From: Chryseobacterium rhizoplanae
GTDB taxonomy: Bacteria > Bacteroidota > Bacteroidia > Flavobacteriales > Weeksellaceae
Length of the DNA: 64,000 nt
Direction: 5' to 3'
NCBI RefSeq assembly: GCF_900182655.1
Contig: NZ_FXTC01000015.1
Location: 1 to 64,000 of the forward strand
A program made the translations under genes and the position numbers. Under the pieces are notes generated by a model. The model worked only from the letters and a program-made list of their open reading frames with translations. It did not search any database and had not been told where the DNA came from. Of this stretch, positions 9,013-18,654 are shown piece after piece (the first letter of the stretch is position 1; each line of letters opens with the position of its first letter).

Positions 9013-9039
9013 AAATCCCGTTAATACGGGATTTTTTTG
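9013..9039 (+). terminator. Rho-independent terminator after DUF2911 gene
   Basis: Perfect 9-bp stem AAATCCCGT/ACGGGATTT with a 4-base loop (9013-9034), followed by a T run to 9039. The rest of the gap to 9308 shows no gene or clear motif. Confidence 0.85.
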
Positions 9040-9308
9040 TTTAAAACAGATTAAGAATTTCATGATTAAAATGTCGAATACTGAAAAATCAGATTATTAT
9101 CACCTTATAAAAAATCAGAAATGTAATAGTTCTGAAATGATAATTGTCTTAAATATGGTAAAACACTATAATTGATCTTATGTTGGCCGGAAAGTATTGA
9201 ATTAATGGAATGGTTAATAGAAAATTAATAGGAAGCCATTAACCAGTATCTTACTCATAAGTTCCTGATTTTTACGAAAAGCATTATTAAGTTTTTAAAA
9301 ATAACCTT

Positions 9309-11057
9309 ATGAAAGTAGTCTATACATTGATTCTGATTCTATTGAATTTTCTGCCGATATCAACAGTGCAGGCTCAACAAACATTGTGGGGTAGCCAGCA
9401 GGAAAAGGAAAGTTTATACAGTATTCAGGATAGTGTGATGATCCGTACAAGAGATGGAGGGGAGATTTCTGCAATGGTGGTGCGCAAAAAAAATGACAAT
9501 ATTCCAAGACCTGTCGTATTGCAATTTACAATCTATGTGCGGGATCAGGGACGGGATATACAGTCGCTTAAAGAAGCTGCAGATAGAGGATATGTAGGTG
9601 TTATGGCGTATACAAGAGGGAAGCGCTTCAGCAAATCTGAGATTTATCCGTATGAAACTGATGGAAAAGATGCCTATGATGTGATTGACTGGATCAGCAG
9701 GCAGCCATGGTGTAACCGTAAAATAGGAATGTTTGGCGGAAGCTACAATGGCTTCACACAATGGGCAGCAGCTAAAAATCTTCATCCTGCGCTGAAAACG
9801 ATTGTCCCTTATGTTGCCAACCGCCCCGGAATGGGACTTCCCATGGAAAATAATATTTTTATCAATCCCAATTACGAATGGTCTTTTTATGTAAGCAACA
9901 ATAAATATCTGGATAATAAAACGGGTGATGACAGAAAGAGATTCCGTGATATGATGTTCAGATGGTGGGAAACCGGAGCAGCCTATAATAAAATGGATAG
10001 TATTGATGGTACACCGAACCGCCTTTTCCAGCGTTGGATAAGTCATCCTGCCTTTGATTCTTATTGGCAGAATATGGCTCCGTATAAAGAAGATTTTACC
10101 CGGATTACTATTCCCGTACTGGCATTTGACGGGTATTATAATGATTCTCAAAATTCAGGAATTTACTATCTGCGTGAACTTAACAAGTACAGCCCTGAGA
10201 CGCCGGCTTATCTGGTAATTGGTCCGTATGGTCATTTCGGGACACAAATGGGAGGACAGAAGGTCATCAACGGATATACAGTGAGTAAAAATGCTTTATT
10301 TCCAATCAAGGAATACACTTATCAATGGCTGGATTATATTCTGAAAGGTGTAGAAAAACCTGCTTTTCTAAAAGATAAAATAAACTATCAGGTCATGGGG
10401 ACAGATGAATGGCGAAGTGCTGCTTCACTGGAGGCTATGCATAACAGTTATTTGAAATTCTATCTAAGTCCTGCTAAAATCAGCGATAAGGAGTATTTGC
10501 TGAGGCAAAATAAACCTGAGCCCAATACCTATTTGGTTCAAAAAGTAGATTTTGCGGACCGTACAATAAGCAATAATGATTATTATCCGGATCCTATTGT
10601 CCGGGAAAGTGTATCCGGTAACGGCTACGTTTTCATAAGCGAGCCTCTGGATGCTATGCTCGTAAACGGATCATTTCTTGGAAATATAAAACTGAGCATC
10701 AATAAAAAAGACGTGGATCTGGGAGTAACCCTTTACGAACTCACACCCGAAGGCAAATATTTTCATCTTTCCTATTATATTGGTCGTGCAAGCTATGCTA
10801 AAGACAATACTAAAAGACAATTACTGACCCCTGGTAAAAAAGAAACCATCACATTTGAAAATACACATCTGATCAGCAAACAACTGCAGAAAGGAAGCCG
10901 GCTGGTAGTTGTGCTGAATGTCAACAAAAATTCTTTCTCAGAACTGAATTACGGAAGTGGCAAACCAGTAACTGCCGAAACCATTGCCGATGCAAAAGAA
11001 CCCTTGATTATCCATTGGTTTAATGATAGTTTTGTTGAGGTCCCAGTTTTGAAATAA
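9309..11057 (+). CDS. CocE/NonD family alpha/beta hydrolase (X-Pro dipeptidyl-peptidase-like)
   Basis: 582 residues with a signal peptide (cleavage near VQA-QQ, residue 22). The alpha/beta-hydrolase domain has the nucleophile elbow GGSYNG (S145), an acid candidate in AFDGYYND (D274 or D279) and the histidine in GPYGHFG (H309). The C-terminal third (about 400-582) reads as the jelly-roll domain of the X-Pro dipeptidyl-peptidase/CocE class (PNTYLVQKVDF, SRLVVVLNVN). Members are peptidases or ester/amide hydrolases; the substrate is not predictable. It stands alone, with a hairpin downstream. Confidence 0.85.
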   Translation: MKVVYTLILILLNFLPISTVQAQQTLWGSQQEKESLYSIQDSVMIRTRDGGEISAMVVRKKNDNIPRPVVLQFTIYVRDQGRDIQSLKEAADRGYVGVMAYTRGKRFSKSEIYPYETDGKDAYDVIDWISRQPWCNRKIGMFGGSYNGFTQWAAAKNLHPALKTIVPYVANRPGMGLPMENNIFINPNYEWSFYVSNNKYLDNKTGDDRKRFRDMMFRWWETGAAYNKMDSIDGTPNRLFQRWISHPAFDSYWQNMAPYKEDFTRITIPVLAFDGYYNDSQNSGIYYLRELNKYSPETPAYLVIGPYGHFGTQMGGQKVINGYTVSKNALFPIKEYTYQWLDYILKGVEKPAFLKDKINYQVMGTDEWRSAASLEAMHNSYLKFYLSPAKISDKEYLLRQNKPEPNTYLVQKVDFADRTISNNDYYPDPIVRESVSGNGYVFISEPLDAMLVNGSFLGNIKLSINKKDVDLGVTLYELTPEGKYFHLSYYIGRASYAKDNTKRQLLTPGKKETITFENTHLISKQLQKGSRLVVVLNVNKNSFSELNYGSGKPVTAETIADAKEPLIIHWFNDSFVEVPVLK

Positions 11058-11102
11058 CCAATACTTCCGATTCATGGATTTTAAGTACATTCTCTGTTGG
11101 AA

Positions 11103-11131
11103 ATAGAGCGGAAAACTTATTACCGCTCTAT
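11103..11131. terminator. Hairpin between convergent genes
   Basis: Perfect 9-bp stem ATAGAGCGG/CCGCTCTAT around an 11-base loop, between the convergent hydrolase and NTF2-like genes. It lacks a strong T run, so termination is plausible but not certain. Confidence 0.5.
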
Positions 11132-11199
11132 AATGTATGATTGGGTTCTTTTGAGTCAATTTAATTATTCCTATAAATATCTTGTTCTCAGAAAAAATA

Positions 11200-11517
11200 T
11201 TAACCCGTTATTTTCAGGGATTGAATAAGCCCATCAGAGAATTGAAAATGATATTTCAAAACAATAGGACTGCCCGGAAATGTTCCCGAAGCTTCAGCCG
11301 ATAAGATGTTTTCATTTTCGTTATAATCTAATGGCTGCATGCTGGCTTTGTATTCTTTGTTGGCTTTGTCAATCCAGCTTTCAATTTCTGCTTTTCCGTT
11401 GTGGGTTTTGCCTTCATCAAATACTTCTGCATTTTCGGTAAAACAATTTGCATAGGCTGCACTGTTAAATTCATTTTGAGCTTTCACTAGTTCTGTGACA
11501 ATGTTTGGTAAATTCAT
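11200..11517 (-). CDS. NTF2/SnoaL-like protein
   Basis: 105 residues from ATG 11517 (MNLPNIVTELVKAQNEF). An upstream in-frame ATG exists at 11562, but it lies inside the preceding gene and adds no domain. NAAYANCFTENAEVFD-like residues and the K-H-N-G-K-AEI-ESW pattern are typical of SnoaL-like/nuclear transport factor 2 folds. Many members bind small hydrophobic ligands or act as isomerases. It starts 19 bases after the SDR stop and should be in the same operon. The substrate is unknown. Confidence 0.75.
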   Translation of the reverse strand: MNLPNIVTELVKAQNEFNSAAYANCFTENAEVFDEGKTHNGKAEIESWIDKANKEYKASMQPLDYNENENILSAEASGTFPGSPIVLKYHFQFSDGLIQSLKITG

Positions 11518-11536
11518 TGTATTGTATTTTAAAATA

Positions 11537-12331
11537 TTAAATTGTTGGTACTGTACCGCCATCGATTATAAATTCAGTTCCTGTTAAATAATTGGCTCTC
11601 GGTGAAACAAGAAAACCAACTAATTCAGCTACTTCTTCCGGCTCGGCAGGTCTTCCATAAGGGATTCCGCCCAATGCATCCATAACGCTGTTTTGCGCTT
11701 CTTCTACAGTACTATTAGCGTTTCTCGCAATTTCACCCAGCCAGGCTTCCGAAGCTGCTGTATTGATCCACCCTGGCGAAACAGTCAGTACCCGAATACC
11801 TTTGGGGGTAACTTCGTTCGATAAACTTTTACTATAGTTTCTAAGTCCTGCTTTTGCAGCGGCATATGGCAAAGTAGAATCGTATAAAGGCAGTTTTCCC
11901 TGAATTGAAGCGATGTGAATAATTACACCACTTTTTCGCTCAATCATTTGTGGTAAAAATCCTCTGTCCAGCCGAACCGGAGCAAGCAGATTAGCCTGTA
12001 GGGTTGATTCCCAATCTTCATCAGTTAATGCCGTAAATCCACCAGCGGGCGTTGATGAAGAACCCAGGTTGTTCACAAGAATATCCAGCCTTCCATACGT
12101 TGACAGCACTTCTCTGATTACTTTTTGGGTTCCTTCTGCTTTGCTCAGATCGGAAGGTATAAAATGCAGATTGCTGTTTTCTTCTTCAGGTGCGTTTCTT
12201 GCGGTAATAATAACTGTTGCACCAGCTTGTAACAGTCTTTCTGCTATTGCTTTGCCGGTTCCTTTTGTTCCGCCTGTTACTAAGACAATTTTACCTTGAA
12301 TTTCGTTGTTGTCATTAAATAGATTTTCCAT
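11537..12331 (-). CDS. Short-chain dehydrogenase/reductase
   Basis: 264 residues, classical SDR. The cofactor motif TGGTKGTG is at 19-26, NNLG at 87-90, and the catalytic S142, Y156 and K160 (PYAAAK) are intact; the C-terminus ends in the usual TGTEFIIDGG. It is cytosolic and NAD(P)-dependent. A divergent HxlR regulator starts 124 bases away and probably represses it; such SDR-HxlR pairs usually respond to electrophiles or quinones. The exact substrate is not predictable. Confidence 0.9.
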   Translation of the reverse strand: MENLFNDNNEIQGKIVLVTGGTKGTGKAIAERLLQAGATVIITARNAPEEENSNLHFIPSDLSKAEGTQKVIREVLSTYGRLDILVNNLGSSSTPAGGFTALTDEDWESTLQANLLAPVRLDRGFLPQMIERKSGVIIHIASIQGKLPLYDSTLPYAAAKAGLRNYSKSLSNEVTPKGIRVLTVSPGWINTAASEAWLGEIARNANSTVEEAQNSVMDALGGIPYGRPAEPEEVAELVGFLVSPRANYLTGTEFIIDGGTVPTI

Positions 12332-12454
12332 TGTTCAATTCTTTGATACAAATTTCCGAAGTATCACTTTTTCAGGCAATAACGGAAAATCGAATTGCAT
12401 AGGGATAATTTATTCCCCTATTGTGCAATTTGGTACATTGGATTAAATTTGTGT

Positions 12455-12823
12455 ATGCACGAAAGAAAAATACCTTTGAATTTAAACTGCGGTCTTGACC
12501 TTATTGGTGAAGTCCTTTACGGCAAATGGAAAATCCGTCTGCTGTGGTTTATCAATCAAGGTCATCTGCGCCCAAGTGAATTGCAGCGTAAAATTCCGGA
12601 TGCTTCAAGACGGGTTTTAAATATCCAGCTGAAAGAACTTGAAGAGCACGAACTTGTTACAAAGAAAATCTATGCCCAGGTTCCGCCAAAAGTTGAATAT
12701 TACCTCACAGATTTTGGTAAGACCTTAATTCCTGTAATTTCTACATTGGGATATTGGGCTGATGAAAATGAAGACAGACTTAGAAAAGTAATTTTAAGAA
12801 GAATATCAGGGAATGATCAATAG
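12455..12823 (+). CDS. HxlR-family winged-helix regulator
   Basis: 122 residues from ATG 12455; an in-frame ATG at 12395 would add 20 residues with no family similarity. The HxlR winged helix is clear: CGLDLIGEVLYGKWKIRLLW, RPSELQRKIPDASRRVLN (recognition region) and the wing/hinge YYLTDFGKTLIPV. A TAAATTTG -7 box at 12444-12451 ends three bases before this ATG, so the message may be leaderless. It is divergent from the SDR gene and likely controls that operon. Confidence 0.88.
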   Translation: MHERKIPLNLNCGLDLIGEVLYGKWKIRLLWFINQGHLRPSELQRKIPDASRRVLNIQLKELEEHELVTKKIYAQVPPKVEYYLTDFGKTLIPVISTLGYWADENEDRLRKVILRRISGNDQ

Positions 12824-12914
12824 TTCATTAGATTTAAAAATCAATTACCAAAACTTTTATACTTCAGCATAAACAGATAGAATTAAAAAATATTTTTTAA
12901 TTGATTTCAGCCAG

Positions 12915-13664
12915 TTACCAGCTGTTTACTCCATTTTGAAGTGCCTTTTCATAATTTTCTTTATTAAAGGAATAGAGATCTTGTGCCTTATGAGCACCAC
13001 CTGTTCGCAGTTCATCCAATTTAGTTAGAATTCCTAAATTTTTTATTTTTCTATAGAAATTACCCCTGTTCAGAGTCCTGCCTAATATTGTTTCATATAA
13101 CCGCTGCAATTCTGTCATCGTAAATTTTTCAGGCAGCAGGTTGTAGCCGATAGGCTTGTAAGTTATTCTTTCCCTGAGTGTTAATAACGCTTTTAAGATG
13201 ATTTGCTTATGATCCATTGTGATAGAATACTCATCCAGGTTATTCACGTCCAGCCATTCAAATTCGTTGCTTAATTCATCAGCTTTTGGAGAAACGTCAT
13301 GATAATTCACAAGCGCATAATAGCCGATAGAAATAAACCTTTGCTTATGCCACAAAGTATCATCATAATCACTAAAAACTTCCTCACTTCGGCCATTCTT
13401 CCCAAAAACGGAAAATTCTTCCAGGAAAAGATCTGTTACACCAGCGCGCTCACTTAAAATTCTTACTGCTGCGTCATCAATATGCTCTTCTTTCTTAAGG
13501 TAGCCACCCGGCAGAAACCATTGATTGTTGAACTTCATCTTAATAGCAAGGACTTTGAGCTCATTTTCGCTGAATCCAAAGATAACAGTGTCAATAGAAA
13601 TATGGGGAAGATATAACTGATAGGCTTCTGCTGATTTTTCTAAAATCTGTTGATGAGGGTTCAT
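12915..13664 (-). CDS. Nudix-fold transcriptional regulator (NrtR/AraR-like)
   Basis: 249 residues. The N-terminal Nudix domain (about 20-150) has QWFLPGGYLKKEEHIDDAA followed by RILSERAGV where an active enzyme would have REVxEExGU, so the catalytic glutamates are degraded. The C-terminal region (about 165-245) has a winged-helix pattern (TMTELQRLYETILGRTLNRGNFYRKI). This is the layout of NrtR-type regulators, which in Bacteroidota often sense sugars or NAD metabolites. It is divergent from the TonB/GH3 carbohydrate locus, which it probably regulates. The sensing ligand is inferred only by context. Confidence 0.83.
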   Translation of the reverse strand: MNPHQQILEKSAEAYQLYLPHISIDTVIFGFSENELKVLAIKMKFNNQWFLPGGYLKKEEHIDDAAVRILSERAGVTDLFLEEFSVFGKNGRSEEVFSDYDDTLWHKQRFISIGYYALVNYHDVSPKADELSNEFEWLDVNNLDEYSITMDHKQIILKALLTLRERITYKPIGYNLLPEKFTMTELQRLYETILGRTLNRGNFYRKIKNLGILTKLDELRTGGAHKAQDLYSFNKENYEKALQNGVNSW

Positions 13665-13689
13665 ATTTATTTTAATTGTTCGTGCTCAA

Positions 13690-13721
13690 CAAAGTTAAGG
13701 GGATATTAAGGAAAGAACAAA
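13690..13721 (-). promoter_or_regulatory. Promoter of the Nudix-type regulator gene
   Basis: On the minus strand TTTG (13718-13721), 20 bases, then TAACTTTG (13690-13697), a full match to the Bacteroidota consensus, with the start codon 25 bases downstream. The remaining gap to 14062 is AT-rich and must hold the promoter and operator of the carbohydrate locus, but I see no convincing motif there. Confidence 0.6.
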
Positions 13722-14062
13722 CATTCAGGCTTTTTAGCATTACTTTTTGGTAACATAGAATTTACATTTCCGGGTAAATAAATGCTTTTTTCATCATTTT
13801 ATTTTGTTTTTTTAAGTGTAATTTATTGTTATTCAGTGATTTGTTATTGTGTTAATGTTTTTTTAACATTCATTTGGTTGTATGGAAAAAAGAATGTAAT
13901 ATTGAGTCGCTTCATAATGAAGCAACTAAAAAATATTAGGGAATATAAAAAATTACATGGATAAAATCCTGTTAGCTATTTGTTTAATTTAAAATTAGTT
14001 ACCTATCTGAAATTCAACATTTCATTACACAATCCAAACAAAAAACAGATTAATTGATAATT

Positions 14063-16285
14063 ATGAAAAACTCAAGACTCCGAATTTCCACTTTGTTGCT
14101 CATGTTTTGTTGCGGAGCATCATTTGGCCAGCAAACCGACAGCTTAGCTTTGAAGAAAAAAGTAATAACTTCTTCCAAAGAGGACAACAACAGGAATGTG
14201 ATGCTCAATGCAGCCAATAATACCAGTCCCCGCGATGTCAATATCGGACTTCCTTCTACTGTTGGAGGAATCACGATTCTCGAAAATGATCTTCCGGTTG
14301 TTTATTTTTTCTGGCCCGAGCTCCCCAATAAAACATGGAGACAAAGTGTTGGGTTGGAAAGGACCGGGCTTTTAAAAATGGATCAGTTGGCCAATACAAT
14401 GGGAGATCTTGGTTTTGCAGTCAATTCATATGCGCAGACAGGAACTAAAGACCTTAAGATCAAAGGCAAATTTACCACCAGTAATTTTGGCTGGCTACAG
14501 GCCGATGCCAATGTCTCGGGGCCTATTTCCAAAAATGGCTGGACCTATACCGCAGGAGCATTTTTGAATTATGATCCCAGTACCTTTAAGTTAGGCTTTG
14601 CAAGAAATGTTGATGAAACAAAAATTTTCAGAGCAGGGGTAACCAAGTATTTTAACGACAATAAAGGACAAATTACCGCGCTTTACAAATATGCAGACTC
14701 CTATAATGTCGGCAATTATGCCGTATTCCAATACGGGGAAAACGGTAAAGTGACAGAGCTGGACGATTTCAGGATAGGCAGAGACTCTTACGTGGTTAAT
14801 GACGGGAAGATAAAGATGAAAGATATCCTGTCCGGTAGAGAGTATTGGGCTTCCATGAGCGGAAATGACAACAGGTCAAAATCTCATAATATCGATATCT
14901 TTGGTAACTATCTTCTTGATAATGGCTGGAATTTTAAATTTTCAACCCGGGCACATTTTTCCAAAGTAAAAATTTCAACAATTATTCCTTTGAGTATTTT
15001 CCAGGCAAATGCATCAAATGGTTATACACTGGCATCCAATGGGCAGCCTTACTCCGGAGCAGTCGGTACCCAGTTGGCGATGCACACCCCTGAAACACCG
15101 GTAACGAGTCTTTCGGGACGTTTTTCATTAAACAAACAGCTGGGAGCCCATAATCTGACGATAGGGCTTTTGGAACAGTATTATAAAGTTGACGATTTCA
15201 CATCCAACCGTTCGTTCTTCTTTCAAACGGTGGGTGCACAGCCTCAAAGGCTGATTGGTCCCAATACAGATGCTGACGGATTCTACAATTACAATGTGGG
15301 CGGAGAATTCCACAGCGGTACAGAAAATAAGATATCACTATATGCAACTGATGAATGGAAAGTGTCCGATAACTTTAACCTTAGTTATGGCCTGCATTTA
15401 AGACATCATGCGGTTAACGGTACATTCTCCATGACCCCAAGAGCACCGGGATTTACTTTTGGGCCTGATGATTTTAAAAATATCAATGAAAATTGGTTCC
15501 ATGTGGCCGGAAGCCTTAATGCGACCTATAATATTACCAAAAACTTCGGAGTTTTAGCCAACTTCTTATACACAGAAGAAAACAGAAGATTGGAAAGTTA
15601 TTCCCAGGCTTTTGAACCCAATACCAATAAAATTAAAAGCCCATTGGGAGCATTCGGAGTTTTCTGGAATACCAACTGGATTCAGTTGATTTCTCAGGCT
15701 ACCTATCTGAAGAAGAATAACAACCTTAACAGATATAATCTGGTAAATCCTGCAAATAGCTCCCAAGCACAAACCACAACCGTTTATTACGATATTCAGA
15801 CGCTGGGCTGGACCACGGATTTTGTTTTAAAACCATTCAAAGGATTTAATTTACATTATCTGGTTACTTTCCAGAATCCTGTGTATAAGAAATTTAATTT
15901 CAATGCTTTCGGGAAGGATTATGATTATAACGACAACAATGTATTAGGGGTTGCTAAAGTTTTAATGGAAATCGACCCAAGCTATTCTATTGACAAATGG
16001 AGGTTCTGGGCGAGTTTCAGGTATTTCTCCAAACAATATGCGAATCTTACCAATGCATTATACTTTGCGCCAAGATGGGAAACTTTCGGCGGAGTAAGCT
16101 ATACTGTTAACAAAAACATCAACGTAGGTGCAACAGTGATTAACTTCCTGAACCAGAGAGGAGCCAGTGGAACCATCAATGGTGCCGAATTGATTACAGA
16201 TGCAAGCCCATATTACGGAAAACTGTTGACAGGAACGTACATTATGCCATTGACAGGTCAATTATCGGTAAACTTTAATTTCTAA
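14063..16285 (+). CDS. TonB-dependent-receptor-like outer-membrane protein
   Basis: 740 residues from ATG 14063 (MKNSRLRISTLLLMF); the TTG at 14054 is a poorer start. A signal peptide ends near GASFG-QQ. A short plug-like region (about 55-130: PRDVNIGLPSTVGGI, ENDLPVVYFF) precedes a long series of amphipathic strands with aromatic turns, ending with a terminal phenylalanine (SVNFNF), as outer-membrane barrels do. It lacks the N-terminal carboxypeptidase-like domain of SusC proteins and no SusD gene follows. It opens a five-gene run with glycosidases and esterases and likely imports the sugar they release. Confidence 0.82.
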   Translation: MKNSRLRISTLLLMFCCGASFGQQTDSLALKKKVITSSKEDNNRNVMLNAANNTSPRDVNIGLPSTVGGITILENDLPVVYFFWPELPNKTWRQSVGLERTGLLKMDQLANTMGDLGFAVNSYAQTGTKDLKIKGKFTTSNFGWLQADANVSGPISKNGWTYTAGAFLNYDPSTFKLGFARNVDETKIFRAGVTKYFNDNKGQITALYKYADSYNVGNYAVFQYGENGKVTELDDFRIGRDSYVVNDGKIKMKDILSGREYWASMSGNDNRSKSHNIDIFGNYLLDNGWNFKFSTRAHFSKVKISTIIPLSIFQANASNGYTLASNGQPYSGAVGTQLAMHTPETPVTSLSGRFSLNKQLGAHNLTIGLLEQYYKVDDFTSNRSFFFQTVGAQPQRLIGPNTDADGFYNYNVGGEFHSGTENKISLYATDEWKVSDNFNLSYGLHLRHHAVNGTFSMTPRAPGFTFGPDDFKNINENWFHVAGSLNATYNITKNFGVLANFLYTEENRRLESYSQAFEPNTNKIKSPLGAFGVFWNTNWIQLISQATYLKKNNNLNRYNLVNPANSSQAQTTTVYYDIQTLGWTTDFVLKPFKGFNLHYLVTFQNPVYKKFNFNAFGKDYDYNDNNVLGVAKVLMEIDPSYSIDKWRFWASFRYFSKQYANLTNALYFAPRWETFGGVSYTVNKNINVGATVINFLNQRGASGTINGAELITDASPYYGKLLTGTYIMPLTGQLSVNFNF

Positions 16286-16295
16286 AATATAAACA

Positions 16296-18587
16296 ATGAA
16301 AAGAACGGTTTTAAATATTGCAGCATTATTTTTAGGAGTAACAGTATTTTCGCAGAATATTCAGATGGTCACGAATTCCAAAGGTCCTGTTTTAGGGTAT
16401 TCCGAAAACTCAGGGGTTAAAATTCTGACAGTTGGTGGAAATAAATTCAAAGATTTAAACAGAAACGGAAAGCTTGATCATTACGAAGACTGGAGACTTC
16501 CTGTTGACGAAAGAGCGAAAGATTTAGCTTCAAAAATGACTATCGAACAGATTGCAGGGTTAATGCTGTACAGTGGCCATCAATCTGTTCCTGCACCTGC
16601 AGACGGTTTCCGGGCAGGTAAATACAATGGAATGCTGTATAAAGAAAGCGGGGCAAAAGCCTCGGATTTAACAGATCAGCAAAAGAAATTCTTAAAAGAG
16701 GATAACCTTCGTCATGTTTTGGTAACAACTGTTGAGTCTCCCGAAATTGCAGCACAATGGAGCAACAACATCCAGGCTTATATTGAAGGCTTGGGCTTGG
16801 GAATTCCAGCCAATAACAGTACAGACCCGAGACATTCTGCAACTGTAACGGCTGAGTTTAATGAAGGAGCAGGCGGGCAGATCTCACTTTGGCCGGATGG
16901 TTTGGCAATGGGCGCAACTTTCGATCCTGAATTGGTCAGGAAATTCGGGAACATCGCAGCTCAGGAATACAGAGCATTGGGAATTTCAACTGCTTTATCG
17001 CCTCAAATCGATCTGGGAACAGAGCCTCGTTGGTATAGAATCGCTTACGTTTTTTCTGAAAGTCCGGAACTGACAGCAGATTTAGGAAGAGGTTATATTG
17101 ACGGTTTCCAGACAACCATCGGAAGCAAAAACGGCTGGGGTAACAAAAGTGTAAATGCTATGGTAAAACACTGGCCGGGAGGCGGCCCTGAAGAAGGTGG
17201 CCGTGATGGACACTGGGCAATGGGGAAATTCGCGGTTTATCCGGGGAATAATTTCCAGAACCACGTAAAACCCTTTACCGAAGGTGCTTTCAAATTAAAT
17301 GGAGGAACAAAAGAAGCTTCTGCAGTAATGCCTTATTATACGATCAGCTTTAATCAGGATACAAAAAACGGAGAAAATGTCGGGAATGGTTACAGCAAAT
17401 ATCTGATCACAGACTTACTTCGTGGAAAATACAAATACGATGGTGTGGTGTGTACCGACTGGCTGATTACCGCTGATGAACCCAAAACTCCGGGAGGATT
17501 TGCAGGAAAACCCTGGGGTGCTGAGAAATTATCTATTGCCGAACGTCACTACAAAGTGCTGGAAGCCGGCGTTGACCAGTTCGGAGGAAATAATGATAAG
17601 GGACCTGTTTTGGAAGCATACCAGATGGGAGTGAAAGAACACGGTGAAAAAGCATATCGTGCAAAATTTGAGCAGTCTGCAGTTCGTTTGTTAAGAAATT
17701 TCTTCAGAACAGGATTGTTTGAAAATCCTTACGTTAACATTGAAGAGACCAAAAAAATAGTGGGTAATCCTGAATTTATGAAAGCAGGGTACGAGGCTCA
17801 GGTAAAATCCATCGTAATGTTAAAAAATAAATCCAATATTCTTCCCATCAAAGAAAGGAAAACGGTTTACATCCCGAAGAGATATTCTCCGGCAACATTT
17901 AACTGGTGGGGAATTTACACGGCTCCTTCTCTGGATTATCCTGTTGACATCGAAAAAATCAAAAAGCATTATAACGTAACCGAAGATCCTGCTAAAGCTG
18001 ATTTTGCATTGGTTTTTGTGAAAAGTCCGCACAGTGAAGAAGGTGGTTACAGCGATATTGATGCTGCAGAAGGCGGAAACGGCTATCTTCCGATTTCTCT
18101 TCAATACAAAACCTATACAGCAACTGAAGCCCGTGAGAAAAGTATTGCAGCAGGTGATCCGGTTGTAGCCCCGAATGTACACGACAGGACATTCAGAAAT
18201 AAAACTTCAACCGCTACCAACTTTACAGATCTGTTGACCATTGAAAATACCTATAAGGCCATGAACGGAAAACCTGTCATTGTTTCGGTAACAGCTTCAA
18301 AACCGATGGTTTTCAACGAATTTGAAAAGCATGCTGATGCCATTCTGATGAACTTTAATGTTTCCAATCAGGCGGTTGTGGATATCGTAACCGGAAAATA
18401 CGAGCCATCAGGATTACTTCCGCTTCAGATGCCTGCGAATATGGCAACTGTTGAAAAACAAAAAGAAGATGTTCCTTACGATATGGAAACCCATAAAGAT
18501 TCCGAAGGTCACAACTATGATTTCGGATACGGAATGAACTGGTCCGGTGTGATTAAAGATGCAAGAACAGAGAAATATAAAAAGTAA
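16296..18587 (+). CDS. Glycoside hydrolase family 3 (beta-glucosidase-like)
   Basis: 763 residues with a signal peptide (cleavage near VFS-QN). An EF-hand-like segment DLNRNGKLDHYEDW sits at about 53-66. The GH3 catalytic domain has K291-H292 in VKHWPGGGPEEGG and the nucleophile D388 in VCTDW. The second (C-terminal) GH3 domain follows, with MLKNKSNILPI and QSAVRLLRNFFRTGLFENPY before it. It is periplasmic or surface exposed. It starts 10 bases after the receptor stop, so it is co-transcribed. Likely an exo-acting beta-glycosidase; the sugar is not predictable. Confidence 0.88.
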   Translation: MKRTVLNIAALFLGVTVFSQNIQMVTNSKGPVLGYSENSGVKILTVGGNKFKDLNRNGKLDHYEDWRLPVDERAKDLASKMTIEQIAGLMLYSGHQSVPAPADGFRAGKYNGMLYKESGAKASDLTDQQKKFLKEDNLRHVLVTTVESPEIAAQWSNNIQAYIEGLGLGIPANNSTDPRHSATVTAEFNEGAGGQISLWPDGLAMGATFDPELVRKFGNIAAQEYRALGISTALSPQIDLGTEPRWYRIAYVFSESPELTADLGRGYIDGFQTTIGSKNGWGNKSVNAMVKHWPGGGPEEGGRDGHWAMGKFAVYPGNNFQNHVKPFTEGAFKLNGGTKEASAVMPYYTISFNQDTKNGENVGNGYSKYLITDLLRGKYKYDGVVCTDWLITADEPKTPGGFAGKPWGAEKLSIAERHYKVLEAGVDQFGGNNDKGPVLEAYQMGVKEHGEKAYRAKFEQSAVRLLRNFFRTGLFENPYVNIEETKKIVGNPEFMKAGYEAQVKSIVMLKNKSNILPIKERKTVYIPKRYSPATFNWWGIYTAPSLDYPVDIEKIKKHYNVTEDPAKADFALVFVKSPHSEEGGYSDIDAAEGGNGYLPISLQYKTYTATEAREKSIAAGDPVVAPNVHDRTFRNKTSTATNFTDLLTIENTYKAMNGKPVIVSVTASKPMVFNEFEKHADAILMNFNVSNQAVVDIVTGKYEPSGLLPLQMPANMATVEKQKEDVPYDMETHKDSEGHNYDFGYGMNWSGVIKDARTEKYKK

Positions 18588-18654
18588 TTGATAATTCCGG
18601 GTCTGTATTTTACAGGCTCAGAATTTTGCCTTTTGTAGTAAAAAACAATTTAGT

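Noticed and set aside
9414..10151. 245-codon open frame on the minus strand inside the CocE-type hydrolase gene
   Set aside because: Fully antisense to a gene with an intact signal peptide and catalytic residues; the product is rich in Ile, Cys, His and Phe without domain character.
12881..12902. 22-bp perfect palindrome of A and T between convergent genes
   Set aside because: Consists only of A/T in a T-rich gap, so chance is plausible; at most a weak bidirectional terminator.
13782..13964. 60-codon hydrophobic open frame upstream of the TonB-type receptor
   Set aside because: Composition (F, Y, V, C runs) reflects a T-rich intergenic region; no conserved spacing to neighbours.
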